Of a stretch of 64,000 nt of DNA, positions 25,528-36,183 are shown piece by piece (within the stretch, counting starts at the first letter, position 1; the number at the start of each line of letters is the position of its first letter). A program made the translations under genes and the position numbers. The stretch is from Chthoniobacterales bacterium. Its GTDB lineage: Bacteria > Verrucomicrobiota > Verrucomicrobiia > Chthoniobacterales > UBA10450. A model generated the notes under the pieces. That model was not told the origin of the DNA and made no database searches. It was given only the letters and a program-made list of their open reading frames with translations. The stretch covers positions 1 to 64,000 of the forward strand of contig JACDGS010000012.1 in assembly GCA_013821455.1 (NCBI GenBank), in the 5' to 3' direction.

Positions 25528-26534
25528 ATGAATATTCGAATCAGACTCATGAGCATATTGGTTGGTGCAAGCGGGGTAGCCATAAGCCTTCCCAGCATGA
25601 TAGCGTCGCCCGCCGTAGACCAGGAGTTAGCGCAGCAGATCTTTGACACGATGCTTCAGGTCCACGGAGTCCAGTCTGGGTTTCGGCCCGTCCATGCCAA
25701 AGGCGTGGTCTGCGAAGGAACCTTCACCGCTTCGAAAGAAGCGGCCGCGCTTTCTCGAGCCGCTCATTTCCAAGGGACTCCGGTCCCGGTGAAAATTCGC
25801 TTCTCCGATGGTGCACCCGATCCACACGTCCCCGATTTCTCCCCCGAGGCCGGCCCGCGCGGACTGGCGATGCGTTTCACGCTTCCCGGTGGAGAAAAGA
25901 CCGACATCGTCGCGATGTCGCACAATGGCTTTGTCGTTGGCACCCCCGCCGAATTTCTCGCCTTGCAAAAGGCCGTCGTCGCGACCGACCCGGGCAAACC
26001 TCATCCCTGGCCGGTGGAGAATTTTCTCGGGAGCCACCCGCTTGCGCTTAAATTTGTGCAGGAAAGCGGAGGAACCGCGCCCGCCAGTTTTGGCGCGGAA
26101 GCGTACTTCTCCAATGCTCTTTCACCTTTGTGAACAAGGAGGGAAAAAAGCAGGTCGGCCGCTATAAATTCTTGCCCGTCGCTGGCGAACAAAATCTGAA
26201 TGAAGCAGACCGTAAGGCGAAAACGGCGGACTTCCTCACCGACGAGCTCAAAGAGCGGGTAACGAAAGGTCCGGTGCAATTCCGGCTCGTCGTGCAGATT
26301 CCTAACGCCGGCGACCCCACCAAGGATCCCTCGATTGTCTGGCCGGAAGACCGCAAGACGGTTGATATCGGCACCATCAGTGTGACCTCGCTTGTGGCCG
26401 ACAGCGACGCGGCCAGTCGCTAGCTCGCCTTTGCCCCGACGCCCCTGCCCGATGGCATAGAGTTATCTGACGACCCGTTTCCGGAGTTGCGCTCTGCCGT
26501 CTATGCCCTCTCGGTGAAACATCGCCAAAAATAG
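25528..26534 (+). pseudogene. Catalase-like (srpA-type) gene with a frameshift and a nonsense codon
   Basis: Frame 1 from ATG 25528 has a signal peptide and a small-subunit haem catalase/peroxidase-like domain: GFRPVHAKGVVCEGTF, PVPVKIRFSDGAPDPHVPDF and GPRGLAMRF. At about 26118 the frame breaks; the next frame continues in register (FTFVNKEGKKQVGRYKFLPV ... SIVWPEDRKTVDIG). A TAG at 26421-26423 follows the DAASR segment, and the same frame goes on past it with LAFAPTPLPDGIELSDDP to a TAG at 26532-26534, matching the usual C-terminus. Two lesions argue for a true pseudogene. Confidence 0.85.
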
Positions 26535-26896
26535 CGAATTTGCCGAGCGCCTGTCGCCGACCTTCGGCGCGAAAGCGCAACCTAGCCTAACGAGTAAAGG
26601 GCTTGCTGTAGCGTCGGCTGTCATCATCCTCAGAGCGGCGCGTTCTGGATCAGGTAGAGTTAGTCCGGTTAGCTTCAGAAGCTAGCTGGTCCCTCCCGAC
26701 CGCAAGCCGTAGGAACAGATAACCATAATGCTGACTCCTACTCTGGCCCCCTTTCCGCGCCAAGGCGGCCGTTCTTAATGTTTTCAACGGCGTTCGCAAT
26801 GTCATTTTCTCCCTATGTGGCAAGCCTTCCCCATCCTTCGTTGCGCCGCGCTTTTTCTGCTGAACCGTGCGATAGTTACGAAAGCGAGGAAAACTT
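26535..26896. other. Intergenic: motif copy plus partial CTGTAG repeat
   Basis: It contains an extended motif copy at 26585-26600 and the left arm of the CTGTAG palindrome (26606-26622) truncated before the right arm. The rest holds no recognisable gene. An AGGA about 6 bases before 26897 serves the next gene. Confidence 0.6.
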
Positions 26897-27631
26897 ATGT
26901 TACGAAGTATCAAACAACTTCATGGGCGCAAGCTCGGGGCTTCCGATGGCGAGATCGGCCATGTCAAAGACTTCTATTTCGACGATCAAAGTTGGGCCGT
27001 TCGTTATGTGGTGGTGGATACGGGTTCCTGGCTGACGGGTCGCACTGTCCTTATTTCTCCGCACGCCTTTGGACCTTTGCAGCAGGACGGAAACGCGCTG
27101 CTTGTGAATCTGACGCGAGAACAAATCGAAAGTAGTCCTCCGATCTACACCCACGAACCTGTGTCGCGGCAATATGAGGTGGCGTACTTTCAACACTACG
27201 GTTGGCCGTCTTACTGGGATGGGAGCGAACTCGGAGGCGTGGGCCTGTTTCCGACGGTTTCTTCCGTGCCACCTGATACGGGCCTTACTGTAGGGAGCGG
27301 TGGCGAGAATACGGGCGATCCTCACTTGCGGAGCGCCCATGCCGTGGTCGGCTATGCCGTGCAAGGCCACGATGGCGAGGTGGGCTATGTGGCTGATTTT
27401 ATGATGAGCGAGGGCATCTGGAGGATCTCTCTCATCCTCGTTGAAACCGGCCACTGGCTGGCGGGAAAGAAGATCGCCCTGCCCACTTCGCAGGTCGACC
27501 GGATCAGCTACGACGAATCGACAGTCTTCGTCGGGATAGCAAAGGAAACGATCGAGCAAACGCCCGCCTACCACATACCCCCGCGCGGCGCAGAGTACTG
27601 CGATACGCACGGCTTCGAGGAGAACTGCTAA
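26897..27631 (+). CDS. PRC-barrel protein with two barrels
   Basis: The 244-residue product has two PRC-barrel domains. The first is residues 1-78 (LGASDGEIGHVKDFYFDDQSW followed by RYVVVDTGSWLTGRTVLIS), the second about residues 144-225 (VGYAVQGHDGEVGYVADFMM, LILVETGHWLAGKKIALP). PRC-barrels occur in photosynthetic reaction centre H subunits, RimM and many stress-linked proteins of unknown role; here the pair with a Ser/Gly linker matches the general stress type. A good ribosome site (AGGA) precedes the ATG. The two conserved turns G-D/E-G-E-I/V-G-x-V are both intact. Confidence 0.88.
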   Translation: MLRSIKQLHGRKLGASDGEIGHVKDFYFDDQSWAVRYVVVDTGSWLTGRTVLISPHAFGPLQQDGNALLVNLTREQIESSPPIYTHEPVSRQYEVAYFQHYGWPSYWDGSELGGVGLFPTVSSVPPDTGLTVGSGGENTGDPHLRSAHAVVGYAVQGHDGEVGYVADFMMSEGIWRISLILVETGHWLAGKKIALPTSQVDRISYDESTVFVGIAKETIEQTPAYHIPPRGAEYCDTHGFEENC

Positions 27632-27645
27632 AGCCGCTGCGCGAC

Positions 27646-27798
27646 CTACTCGCGGTTCTTACTCGCCGCTCGTCGGACGGGGGCGTTATGAGCGAGTTGC
27701 TTGCGCTCTTTGCCCGAAACGTTTGGGGTTGAGGCTTTGCCGCGTTTCGGGACCGATGGCGTGCGACTGGTAGCAGGTTTAGATTTTGGCTTGGGCAT
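27646..27798 (-). CDS. 50-residue basic protein
   Basis: An AAGGA lies 10 bases upstream of the ATG. The product is rich in Lys, Arg, Pro, Ser and Ala (PKPKSKPATSRTP, PKRGKASTPN), acid-poor and without hydrophobic segments. It resembles in composition the small basic protein at 424-648, so a nucleic-acid-binding role is possible but not shown. It is convergent with the PRC-barrel gene. Confidence 0.45.
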   Translation of the reverse strand: MPKPKSKPATSRTPSVPKRGKASTPNVSGKERKQLAHNAPVRRAASKNRE

Positions 27799-28025
27799 AT
27801 TTGATCGATTCCTTGTGAGAGTTAGTCGGCCGACTGTCGTTAGCTACCTCCGAAAGCAGTGAGCGTTTACCTGTGTTCGCAGGGGCGTTATTTCAGCTAG
27901 GGATCTTATTCTTATCGCTACAACCATCGTTAGCCTGATAGAGAAACTAGTTCGCTCCTTGATTCGCTGGTTCGGATTAGTTTTAGGAACGAAGTAGCGG
28001 TATCCTAGCCGTCCGTCAGTACTTA

Positions 28026-28886
28026 TCATTCTCGCTTCCTGCTTCGCGCTCTTTTTCCTTCGTCAGCTGTCTCGTGATATTTTTGGCGGATCGCCGCGAG
28101 GTTAACGGTCGGCTGGGGAACTTTGATGTGGAGTTTTTCCATCGCTTCGACCGTGATTTGTGAAATGGCGAGATCGCGAAACCATTTGTGGTCGGATGGA
28201 ATAACGAACCACGGCGCGTCGTGGGTGCTGCACTTGGCAAGTGCCTCTTCATAGGCGGCCGTGTAACTATCCCACCGTTCTCGTTCCGTATAATCTGCCT
28301 CACTGATTTTCCAGCGCCGCGCCGGATCGTCCAGCCGGTCCTTAAAGCGCCGCAGTTGCTCGGCCTTGCTGATGTGGAGGAAGAACTTCAAGATGTGCGT
28401 GCCGTTCGCGACTAGTCGGCGCTCGAAGTCGTTGATCTGCTCGTAGCGTTGCGACCAGGTTTTTTTTGGAGCCAGATTGTGAACGCGCACGATGAGCACA
28501 TCCTCGTAATACGAGCGGTTGAAAACTACGACCTCGCCGCGTCGGGGGAGCTGTTGTTCGATGCGCCACAGGAAATCGTGTGCGAGTTCCTCCGGCGAGG
28601 GTTGTTTGAAACTAACGACGCGGCAGCCTTGCGGGTTCATCGAGCCCATGACGTGCCGGATGACGCCATCCTTGCCGCCGGCGTCGGGGGCCTGCAGGCA
28701 AATTAAGAGTGAGTGTTTCTGTTCCGCGTAAAGCTGAAACTGTAAGTCATCCATTCGTTGTTGGGCTTTGCCGATTTTCCTCAGCGCGGATTCTTTTGTC
28801 TCGTGCTTGTTCGTCTGCTCCGGATCGAAGTCATCTAGCCGGACGCGGCTTCCCGGCGGAATGCAAAATTGTTTACGATAGTTCAT
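28026..28886 (-). CDS. ppk2: Polyphosphate kinase 2 family nucleotide kinase
   Basis: The 286-residue enzyme is a P-loop kinase of the PPK2 family, which passes phosphate between polyphosphate and nucleoside mono- or diphosphates. Walker A is LICLQAPDAGGKDGVIRHV, the lid holds VVVFNRSYYEDVLIVRVH, and the substrate segment HILKFFLHISKAEQLRRFKDRLDDP follows. It is single-domain length, and the class (I, II or III) is not decided. It lies downstream of the aldolase gene by 60 bases with a motif copy between, and may extend the same transcription unit. Confidence 0.92.
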   Translation of the reverse strand: MNYRKQFCIPPGSRVRLDDFDPEQTNKHETKESALRKIGKAQQRMDDLQFQLYAEQKHSLLICLQAPDAGGKDGVIRHVMGSMNPQGCRVVSFKQPSPEELAHDFLWRIEQQLPRRGEVVVFNRSYYEDVLIVRVHNLAPKKTWSQRYEQINDFERRLVANGTHILKFFLHISKAEQLRRFKDRLDDPARRWKISEADYTERERWDSYTAAYEEALAKCSTHDAPWFVIPSDHKWFRDLAISQITVEAMEKLHIKVPQPTVNLAAIRQKYHETADEGKRARSRKRE

Positions 28887-28918
28887 GGTTCTTTTTCTAC
28901 TTCCAAACGCGAGTCACT

Positions 28919-28934
28919 CCTTTATTCGTTAGGC
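28919..28934 (-). repeat. Extended motif copy (GAATAAAGG form)
   Basis: The minus strand reads GCCTAACGAATAAAGG. It lies in the gap between the aldolase and PPK2 genes, so it is transcribed with them if the operon reads through. Confidence 0.8.
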
Positions 28935-28946
28935 TAGATTTATTGG

Positions 28947-29975
28947 TCATGCCGATGGCTTCTCCATCGTAGCATCGTATTCGCCGCGACGCGCAGCTCG
29001 ATTACACTTAGCCCGATAAGACAGAGCCTGTTGCGCTTCGGCAACGTTGGCGTCTTTCCCCTGCCAAATCTCCAAAGCGGGTTGTTGAATGGCGCGGGAG
29101 AAGGAAAACGCCAGCGCCCAAGGCATGCGCGACTTGAAGCGAACATTCATGGCGTTCAACCGCGCGGAGGCTAACTCTGCCGATTGGCCGCCGGAGAGAA
29201 ATGCGATTCCCGGAACCGCCGCGGGCACGGCGCGCAGGAAACAATTCACGGTGGCGTCGGCGACTTCCTCCACGCTTTCCTGGTGCGGACACGTTAATCC
29301 CGGAAGCACCATGTTCGGTTTGAGAAGCATGCCTTCGAGAAGGATTCGCTGGGCTTTGAGCTGATCGAAAACCATTCGCAGGACTTCCTCCGTGACCTCG
29401 CGACACCGTTCCAAGGTATGGTCGCCATCCATCAGCACTTCCGGCTCGACGATGGGAACCATCCCCGCCTCCTGACATAAACCCGCATAACGAGCCAGGG
29501 CGTGCGCATTCGCATCAATGCAGCCGCGACTGGGGATGCCGTCGCCGATAACAATCACCGCGCGCCACTTGGCGAAGCACGCGCCCATTTCTTTGTATTC
29601 GGCTAGCCGCTGGCGAAGACCATCCAAACCTTCCGTTACTTTCTCGCCCGGAAATGCGGCGAGGTCGTTGGCGCCTATATCCACCTTGATGCCGGGAATG
29701 ATCCCGGCGTCGGTAAGTGCTGTGACAAAGGAAGCGCCATCCTTCTTTCGCTGACGGATCGTTTCGTCGTAAAGGATCGCGCCGCTGATTGACTCACCGA
29801 GGTGCGGAGTAGTCACGATTAACTCGCGATAAGCCCGCCTGGCTTCCTCGGTTTGGGGAATGCCTAGTTTGGCAAAGCGTTTGTTGCACGTTGGATTGCT
29901 TTCATCCATTGCCAGCAAACCCTTGTCGTCTGCCATGAGTGCCTTCGCTGTTTCTATTAATTCTTCGACTTTCAT
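28947..29975 (-). CDS. Fructose-bisphosphate aldolase, class I
   Basis: The 342-residue enzyme cleaves fructose 1,6-bisphosphate through a Schiff-base lysine. The family segments are [46 protein letters not shown] and the catalytic lysine region [13 protein letters not shown], with FLSGGQSAE near the end. The start at 29975 overlaps the phosphoketolase stop as ATGA, so translation is coupled; the longer frame from 29990 is rejected. Coupling to phosphoketolase and acetate kinase suggests a joint carbon route. Confidence 0.95.
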   Translation of the reverse strand: MKVEELIETAKALMADDKGLLAMDESNPTCNKRFAKLGIPQTEEARRAYRELIVTTPHLGESISGAILYDETIRQRKKDGASFVTALTDAGIIPGIKVDIGANDLAAFPGEKVTEGLDGLRQRLAEYKEMGACFAKWRAVIVIGDGIPSRGCIDANAHALARYAGLCQEAGMVPIVEPEVLMDGDHTLERCREVTEEVLRMVFDQLKAQRILLEGMLLKPNMVLPGLTCPHQESVEEVADATVNCFLRAVPAAVPGIAFLSGGQSAELASARLNAMNVRFKSRMPWALAFSFSRAIQQPALEIWQGKDANVAEAQQALSYRAKCNRAARRGEYDATMEKPSA

Positions 29976-32347
29976 TGTAAGGGCTTCCATTTCCAGTTTC
30001 TAATCTCCGTTAGGTCTTCGCCGTGCTGGCGGATGTAGCGTCGGTGCTCGATGAGTTTATCCTGCAGCTCTTGCTTAAGATAGGCGCCGGTTACGTTGAG
30101 TCCAGGCACGCGGTCAATCGCGTCCATCACAAGATGGAAGCGATCCATTTCGTTTAATACGGTCATATCGAAGGGGGTAGTGATGGTCCCTTCTTCCTTG
30201 TAGCCGCGAACGTGGAAGCTGTGGTGATTGGTGCGCCGATAAGTGAGTCTATGGATCAACCACGGGTAGGCATGGAAGGCGAAGATCACCGGCTTGTTCT
30301 GCGTAAACAGTCCGTCAAAATCTACGTCGCTTAGCCCGTGCGGATGCTCCGTACTCGATTGCAGCTTCATGAGGTCAACGACATTAACGACGCGGATTTT
30401 GAGACTGGGCAAACGCGTGCGCAGAATCGAGACTGCGGCCAGGGTTTCCAAAGTGGGGACGTCGCCGGCGCAGGCCATTACCAGATCCGGTTCGCAGTCT
30501 TCATCATTACTGGCCCAGCGCCAAATACCAATTCCTTCCTCGCAGTGTCTGGCAGCGGCGTCCATCGAGAGCCATTGGGGAGCCGGATGTTTTCCGGCTA
30601 TAACGACATTGACGTAATGGCGGCTGCGCAAGCAATGATCCATGACTGAGAGCAGGCAGTTCGCATCCGGTGGCAGATACACCCGCACGACGGACGCCTT
30701 CTTATTCACGACATGATCGATGAAGCCGGGATCCTGATGGGTAAAGCCATTGTGATCCTGACGCCAGACGTGAGACGCGAGGAGGTAGTTAAGGGAAGCG
30801 ATCGGGCGCCGCCAAGGCAGGTGCGATGTGACCTTCAACCACTTGGCGTGCTGGTTGAACATGGAGTCCACGATATGGATGAAGGCTTCGTAGCAATTGA
30901 AGAGTCCATGCCTGCCGGTGAGCAGGTAACCTTCGAGCCAGCCCTCGCATTGGTGTTCGCTGAGCATCTCCATGACGCGACCGGTTGGCGCGAGGAACTC
31001 GTCGTTAGGCTGAGTGGCTGCGTCCCATTGGCGTGTCGTTACTTTGAATAGAGCCTCCAGACCGTTTGAAAGCGTCTCGTCCGGTCCGAAGACACGAAAG
31101 TTTCGCTGCTCCTGGTTGAGCTTCACCACGTCGCGCAGGAAAGTACCGAGGACATGGGTGTCGCCGATGCCGGGCACTCCCGGCGATGTCACCTCGACGG
31201 CGTAATCGCGAAAATCCGGCATGCGCAGATCGTGGAGAAGCAGACCGCCATTGGCGTGAGGATTAGCACCCATGCGCCGTGTGCCTTTTGGCGCCAGGTC
31301 GGCTAACTCTGGTCTCAGCATGCCTTGCTCATCGAAGAGTTCCTCCGGCCGGTAACTCTTTAACCAATCTTCCAACAGCTTCAGATGTTCGGGATGAGTA
31401 GCCGGGTCGGAAAGTGGGACCTGATGCGAACGGAAGGTGCCTTCAATTTGCACGCCATCGATCACCTTCGGCCCGGTCCAGCCTTTGGGAGAGTTAAGAA
31501 CGATCATAGGCCAGCGTGGTCGCATGGTGTGACCGTGAGCGCGCGCGTCCTCCTGGATCTTTTTGATCTGCTCGACGACCGTATCAAGTGTCGCGGCCAT
31601 GGCTTCATGCATTAACTCTGGCTCGTGACCTTCCACGAAGTAAGGCGTCCATCCGTAGCCGCGAAGTAACTGCTCCAACTCCTCGCGAGTGATGCGAGCC
31701 AGCACAGTGGGATTGGAAATCTTATAACCATTTAAGTGCAGAATCGGTAGCACCGCTCCGTCGGTTGCCGGATCGAGAAACTTATTTGAGTGCCAGGCCG
31801 TGGCTAAAGGACCTGTCTCGGCCTCGCCATCCCCGACTACACATGCGACAATCAGGCTAGGATTATCGAAGACGGCTCCGAAGGAATGACTAAGTGAGTA
31901 GCCTAGTTCGCCACCCTCATGAATCGAACCGGGGCATTCCGCCGAGGCATGACTTGGGATCCCTCCTGGAAAGGAAAATTGCAGGAAGAGCTTGCGCAGT
32001 CCCGCTTCATCCTCGCTGATGTCTGAATAGATCTCACTATAACTCCCTTCGAGATAAGTGTTGCCGACTACGGCCGGCCCGCCATGTCCTGGACCGGAAA
32101 CGTAGATCATATCCAGATCGTATTTCTTAATGACCCGGTTTAAATGCGCGTAGATGAAGTTCTGCCCGGGCGTGGTGCCCCAATGTCCCAGTAACATGTG
32201 CTTCACGTCACCTAGAGTTAGCGGGCGTCTCAATAGTGGGTTATCGAAGAGATAGATCTGTCCTACGGATAGATAGTTCGCCGCGCGCCAGTAGGCGTCG
32301 ATTTTGGAGAGTAACTCTGGCGTGAGTGTCTTTGTTTTCGATTCCAT
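29972..32347 (-). CDS. xfp: Phosphoketolase (xylulose-5-P / fructose-6-P)
   Basis: The 791-residue thiamine diphosphate enzyme splits xylulose 5-phosphate or fructose 6-phosphate to acetyl phosphate. Its length is typical. Landmarks are [75 protein letters not shown], and the TPP diphosphate motif [21 protein letters not shown]. The gene sits between acetate kinase (15-base gap) and aldolase (4-base overlap). Acetyl phosphate from this enzyme and ATP from acetate kinase form a two-step energy route. Confidence 0.97.
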   Translation of the reverse strand: MESKTKTLTPELLSKIDAYWRAANYLSVGQIYLFDNPLLRRPLTLGDVKHMLLGHWGTTPGQNFIYAHLNRVIKKYDLDMIYVSGPGHGGPAVVGNTYLEGSYSEIYSDISEDEAGLRKLFLQFSFPGGIPSHASAECPGSIHEGGELGYSLSHSFGAVFDNPSLIVACVVGDGEAETGPLATAWHSNKFLDPATDGAVLPILHLNGYKISNPTVLARITREELEQLLRGYGWTPYFVEGHEPELMHEAMAATLDTVVEQIKKIQEDARAHGHTMRPRWPMIVLNSPKGWTGPKVIDGVQIEGTFRSHQVPLSDPATHPEHLKLLEDWLKSYRPEELFDEQGMLRPELADLAPKGTRRMGANPHANGGLLLHDLRMPDFRDYAVEVTSPGVPGIGDTHVLGTFLRDVVKLNQEQRNFRVFGPDETLSNGLEALFKVTTRQWDAATQPNDEFLAPTGRVMEMLSEHQCEGWLEGYLLTGRHGLFNCYEAFIHIVDSMFNQHAKWLKVTSHLPWRRPIASLNYLLASHVWRQDHNGFTHQDPGFIDHVVNKKASVVRVYLPPDANCLLSVMDHCLRSRHYVNVVIAGKHPAPQWLSMDAAARHCEEGIGIWRWASNDEDCEPDLVMACAGDVPTLETLAAVSILRTRLPSLKIRVVNVVDLMKLQSSTEHPHGLSDVDFDGLFTQNKPVIFAFHAYPWLIHRLTYRRTNHHSFHVRGYKEEGTITTPFDMTVLNEMDRFHLVMDAIDRVPGLNVTGAYLKQELQDKLIEHRRYIRQHGEDLTEIRNWKWKPLQ

Positions 32348-32362
32348 ATTAGTTCCCCGGGC

Positions 32363-33544
32363 TTATCCGGCGAGACCGAGAAGGTCGCTGACAGAACGCG
32401 CGATCATTAGTTCCTCATCCGTGCGAATGACTCGGACCGTCACTTTGCTGGTTTCGGCAGAGATGATATCTGCGGTCTCCTTGTTGCGCGAGTTATCCAG
32501 GTTGGTCCCCAGGAACTCAAGTCCTGCACAGATGCGCGCGCGAATCTCCGGCGCGTTCTCGCCCACTCCTCCAGCGAAGACCAGCGTATCGAGTCCACCC
32601 AGCACTGCGGTATAGGCACCAATCCACTTCTTTGCTTGATAGCAAAACAGTGAGACCGCCTCACCCGCCCGGAAATCTTCCTTCTCGCGGGCAAGTAGGT
32701 CTCGCATGTCAGAGCTCGTCTCAGAGACACCTAGTAGCCCTGACTCGTGATTCACCATATGATCGAATTGCGCGGCAGTCATTCCTTCGCTGCGCGAAAG
32801 AAACGAAACGAGCCCGGGATCGATGTCGCCGGAGCGGCTACTCATCATCAGGCCGGCCGCAGGAGTAAAGGCCATCGTCGTGTCCATGCTTTGTCCGTCT
32901 CGCACTGCGGCCATGCTCGCGCCACTGCCAAGATGCGCAAGGATGACTCGGCCGTTGGCCACCTTCGCGCCCGCGAGACGCGCGAGCTCCTGCATGAGAA
33001 AAGCGTAGGAGAGACCGTGGAAGCCATAGCGTCTGATCCCTTTGGTTTGATATCGGCGCGGAATCGCCAGTAGCTTCGCGACCACGGGCATGTTCGCATG
33101 GAAGGCCGTGTCGAAACAGGCTACCTGCGGGACCTTTCCGAAATGCGCGCGGAAGCTTTCGATCAATCGTATCTCCGCGGGAAGGTGGTCCGGATCGTAA
33201 GGGGTGATTCGTTTCAGCTCGGATAAGACGTCATCGTCGATCAGTTGTGGGGCGTGCAACTTCTCACCGCCATGGACGAGACGATGTCCTATACCTTCGA
33301 TTGAGTCTCGAGCGATGTGGGCCTTGATCCAATCGATCAGGTAATCCGCGCTGTCGGAATCCGACGAAGTAACTAACGAAACTGTTTCTTTCTCGCCATT
33401 AGTCGAGTCGTGGTAACTGAAGGTTGTTCCGCCGAATCCTATGCGGTCGATTTTTCCCCCGAGCACGCGCTGGTTCGTCGCCGCGTCGAAGAGAGCGAAC
33501 TTGATGCTGGAAGAACCTCCGTTGATCGCTAGAACTTGCTTCAT
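32363..33544 (-). CDS. ackA: Acetate kinase
   Basis: The 393-residue enzyme makes ATP and acetate from acetyl phosphate. It starts MKQVLAINGGSSSIKFALFD (phosphate motif), and carries HRLVHGGEKLHAPQLI, CFDTAFHANMP, RRYGFHGLSYAF, ILAHLGSGASMAAVRDGQSMDTTM and FAGGVGENAPEIR, all acetate-kinase signatures. Its first codons overlap the stop of the upstream mgtA gene by 4 bases. The start is clear. Confidence 0.97.
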   Translation of the reverse strand: MKQVLAINGGSSSIKFALFDAATNQRVLGGKIDRIGFGGTTFSYHDSTNGEKETVSLVTSSDSDSADYLIDWIKAHIARDSIEGIGHRLVHGGEKLHAPQLIDDDVLSELKRITPYDPDHLPAEIRLIESFRAHFGKVPQVACFDTAFHANMPVVAKLLAIPRRYQTKGIRRYGFHGLSYAFLMQELARLAGAKVANGRVILAHLGSGASMAAVRDGQSMDTTMAFTPAAGLMMSSRSGDIDPGLVSFLSRSEGMTAAQFDHMVNHESGLLGVSETSSDMRDLLAREKEDFRAGEAVSLFCYQAKKWIGAYTAVLGGLDTLVFAGGVGENAPEIRARICAGLEFLGTNLDNSRNKETADIISAETSKVTVRVIRTDEELMIARSVSDLLGLAG

Positions 33545-36126
33545 TGCGGCAATGCTTGTAGGCGAGCAGGGATCGCAGGCGCAAGGGAAGAACTACGATA
33601 GAAAAAGCGTTTTGTTATCTCCGCCGCGGCCACATAGGAGAGCACGATGAGCGCGATGGTAGGATAGAAGCGCGTTGGCATCGGCTCGAAACCAAGAAGG
33701 CCTGCGAAAGGTAGATAAGGAGTGAAAGCGGTGAGGACGACGATGCCCGCGGTGGCAAGCACTAGCATCTTGCTTGGCCGGCTCTTGAAGAAAGGCCGGC
33801 GACTTCGCACCACCAGCACGATGAGTGAGGCGGAAATAATCGACTCCATGAACCAACCGGTTCGAAATTGCGCGACGGTGGCGTGTAGCCAAAGAAGCAC
33901 GGCAAAAGTAAGACAATCGAAAACAGAACTCACGATGCCGAACACGATCATAAAGCGGCGAATAAAGCCGATGTCCCAGCGTCGCGGAGCCTGTACCGAC
34001 TCCGGATCGACATTGTCGCCCGCGATGGTCATCTCGGGCAGATCAGTTAGTAGGTTAATGAAAAGAATCTGCTTCGGCAGGAGGGGCAGGAAGGGGAGAA
34101 ATAAAGAAGCGCCCGCCATGCTGAACATGTTTCCGAAATTCGCGCTGGTCGCGATGAAGACATATTTCAGGGTGTTAGCAAAGGTGCGCCGACCTTCGCG
34201 CACGCCTTCGACCAGGACTCCAAGATCTCGCTCCAGTAAGACGAAGTCCGCCGCTTCACGCGCCACATCCACCGCGCTCTCAACCGAGATACCTACATCG
34301 GCGGCATGCAAAGCGGTGGCGTCGTTAATCCCGTCGCCCATATAGCCGACCACGTGGCCGCTTTTCTTCAGCGCGAGAATGATGCGCTCTTTCTGGTTCG
34401 GCTCGACCTCCGCGAAAACGTGCACCTCGTTTGCACGGACCATGAGCGCCTGAGTGCTCATCTGGATCATCTCCGGCCCCGACAGAATCTGCGCACAATC
34501 CAAGCCGATTTGTTGTGCGACGTGGGTGGCGATCAGGACATTGTCGCCGGTGATGATTTTCAGGCTGATGCCCAGGTCACTCAGCTCGTGGATCGTCTTA
34601 TCGATGCCTGCTTTGGGAGGATCGGCCAGGACAATGAAGCCGAGAAAGGTAAGACCATTCTCCGACTCCCGCGTGATGTGCGTCTCATTCCCGAAATCGC
34701 GATAGGCCACACCGAGAACGCGATGTCCTTCATTACTAAACTGATGCCACTGGCGATCGATCTCCGCGCGCGTGGCATCGATCGTCGTTAGCGATCCATC
34801 GGCCCTCTCTGCTTGCGAGCAGATCTCTAGCATCTGCCGGAGCGCGCCTTTGGTGATGAGCGTATGCCGGCCGTCTTCTTCAAAGAGAATACTCATACGC
34901 TTGCGCGCGAAGTCGTAGGGCAACTCATCTACCTTGTGCCAGTCGCCGCAATCGGGAGAGACCGATTCGCAGATCGCTTCGTTTATCGGATTACCAATGC
35001 CCGTCTCGTTCTTCGCGTTGAGATAAGCGTAGAGCGAGACTTTGGCGCTTTCCTTGCCCTGCGCGTCGAGCGCCGCGTAGAGCTTCACTTTGCCTTCCGT
35101 GATCGTGCCGGTCTTATCCGAGCAAAGCACATCCATGCTGCCGAAGTTTTCGATTGCCGCCAGACGCTTGGTAATCACTTTCTTCTCGGCCATGCGACGA
35201 GCGCCGCGAGAGAGATTGATGCTGATGATGGCCGGCAAAAGCTGTGGCGTAAGACCGACCGCGAGCGCGAGGGCAAAGAGAAACGAATCGAGGACCGGCT
35301 TGTGGAAGTAAACGTTGCCGGCAAATATTCCGAGGACCAGGACGAGGGTTACTTCCGCCAGCAGATAGCCGAAGCGCCGGATGCCCTGCTCGAACTCCGT
35401 TTCTGGTGGGCGCAGCTTTAGACTTTCAAAGACTTTGCCAAACTCCGTCTCGCGACCCGTGTGAACGACGAGCGCCTGGCCGTTCCCGCTCACGACATTT
35501 GTCCCCATGAAGAGCGCATTCGTGCATTGCGCCAGGGCGGCGTTAGGCCCTAGAACTCCCGGTGATTTCTCCACCGGAAACGTTTCGCCCGTGAGCGTCG
35601 CTTCATTCACGAACAAATCGCGCGCGGTGAGTAACCGGCAGTCGCCCGGAACAATTCCGCCCGCGGCTAAGAGCACTACATCGCCCGGGACAATTTCCGC
35701 CAAAGGAACAAGACATTCGACGCCGTCGCGCAAGGCTCGCGTCTTTGTTTCAACAACGGCCCGAAGCTTGGCCACCGCGCCAGCGGCACCATGTTCCTGC
35801 CAGAAACCGAGAAGGCCGCTGGCCAGCACGATCACCAGGATAATAACAGCGTCACCCGCGTCCTGTAGAAAAGCCGCCAGGATCGCCGCCCCGATCAGAA
35901 TGATAATGATTGGGCTTTTAAACTGACCAATCAGCAGAGTGAAAACCGCTGCGCTACTGGTGGCTTTGAGCTCGTTCGCGCCGAAGCGCGAAAGTCGTTC
36001 CCGCGCTTCTTCGCCCTTAAGGCCCGCATTCGACGCACCGAGCCTCTGAAACATCGCTTCCGCAGAAGCAGCCGTCAGCTCGTCCCGAGTGGGACCCGCC
36101 GAGTCTTGCGGGAGCATCGGCGACAC
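33541..36126 (-). CDS. mgtA: Magnesium-importing P-type ATPase
   Basis: The 861-residue IIIB P-type ATPase has TLTGETFPVEKS in the actuator, VLCSDKTGTITEG with the phosphorylated Asp, the hinge VGYMGDGINDATALHAADVGISV, and the MgtA-specific membrane segment TSANFGNMFSMAGASLFLPFLPLLPKQILFINLLTDLPEM. It would import Mg2+ at ATP cost. It is the first gene of the polycistron mgtA-ackA-xfp-fba. No M-box-like leader was recognised in the 130 bases upstream; instead a facing pair of motif copies sits 58-104 bases before it. Confidence 0.95.
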   Translation of the reverse strand: MSPMLPQDSAGPTRDELTAASAEAMFQRLGASNAGLKGEEARERLSRFGANELKATSSAAVFTLLIGQFKSPIIIILIGAAILAAFLQDAGDAVIILVIVLASGLLGFWQEHGAAGAVAKLRAVVETKTRALRDGVECLVPLAEIVPGDVVLLAAGGIVPGDCRLLTARDLFVNEATLTGETFPVEKSPGVLGPNAALAQCTNALFMGTNVVSGNGQALVVHTGRETEFGKVFESLKLRPPETEFEQGIRRFGYLLAEVTLVLVLGIFAGNVYFHKPVLDSFLFALALAVGLTPQLLPAIISINLSRGARRMAEKKVITKRLAAIENFGSMDVLCSDKTGTITEGKVKLYAALDAQGKESAKVSLYAYLNAKNETGIGNPINEAICESVSPDCGDWHKVDELPYDFARKRMSILFEEDGRHTLITKGALRQMLEICSQAERADGSLTTIDATRAEIDRQWHQFSNEGHRVLGVAYRDFGNETHITRESENGLTFLGFIVLADPPKAGIDKTIHELSDLGISLKIITGDNVLIATHVAQQIGLDCAQILSGPEMIQMSTQALMVRANEVHVFAEVEPNQKERIILALKKSGHVVGYMGDGINDATALHAADVGISVESAVDVAREAADFVLLERDLGVLVEGVREGRRTFANTLKYVFIATSANFGNMFSMAGASLFLPFLPLLPKQILFINLLTDLPEMTIAGDNVDPESVQAPRRWDIGFIRRFMIVFGIVSSVFDCLTFAVLLWLHATVAQFRTGWFMESIISASLIVLVVRSRRPFFKSRPSKMLVLATAGIVVLTAFTPYLPFAGLLGFEPMPTRFYPTIALIVLSYVAAAEITKRFFYRSSSLAPAIPARLQALPQ

Positions 36127-36183
36127 TGTCTCACACTTAGCCTCGTTTGGAAGAAGGATGGCCGCGATTTGCGTCGAACGCTT

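Noticed and set aside
27844-28029. 61-residue minus-strand frame next to ppk2
   Set aside because: No ribosome site, no motif, atypical composition.
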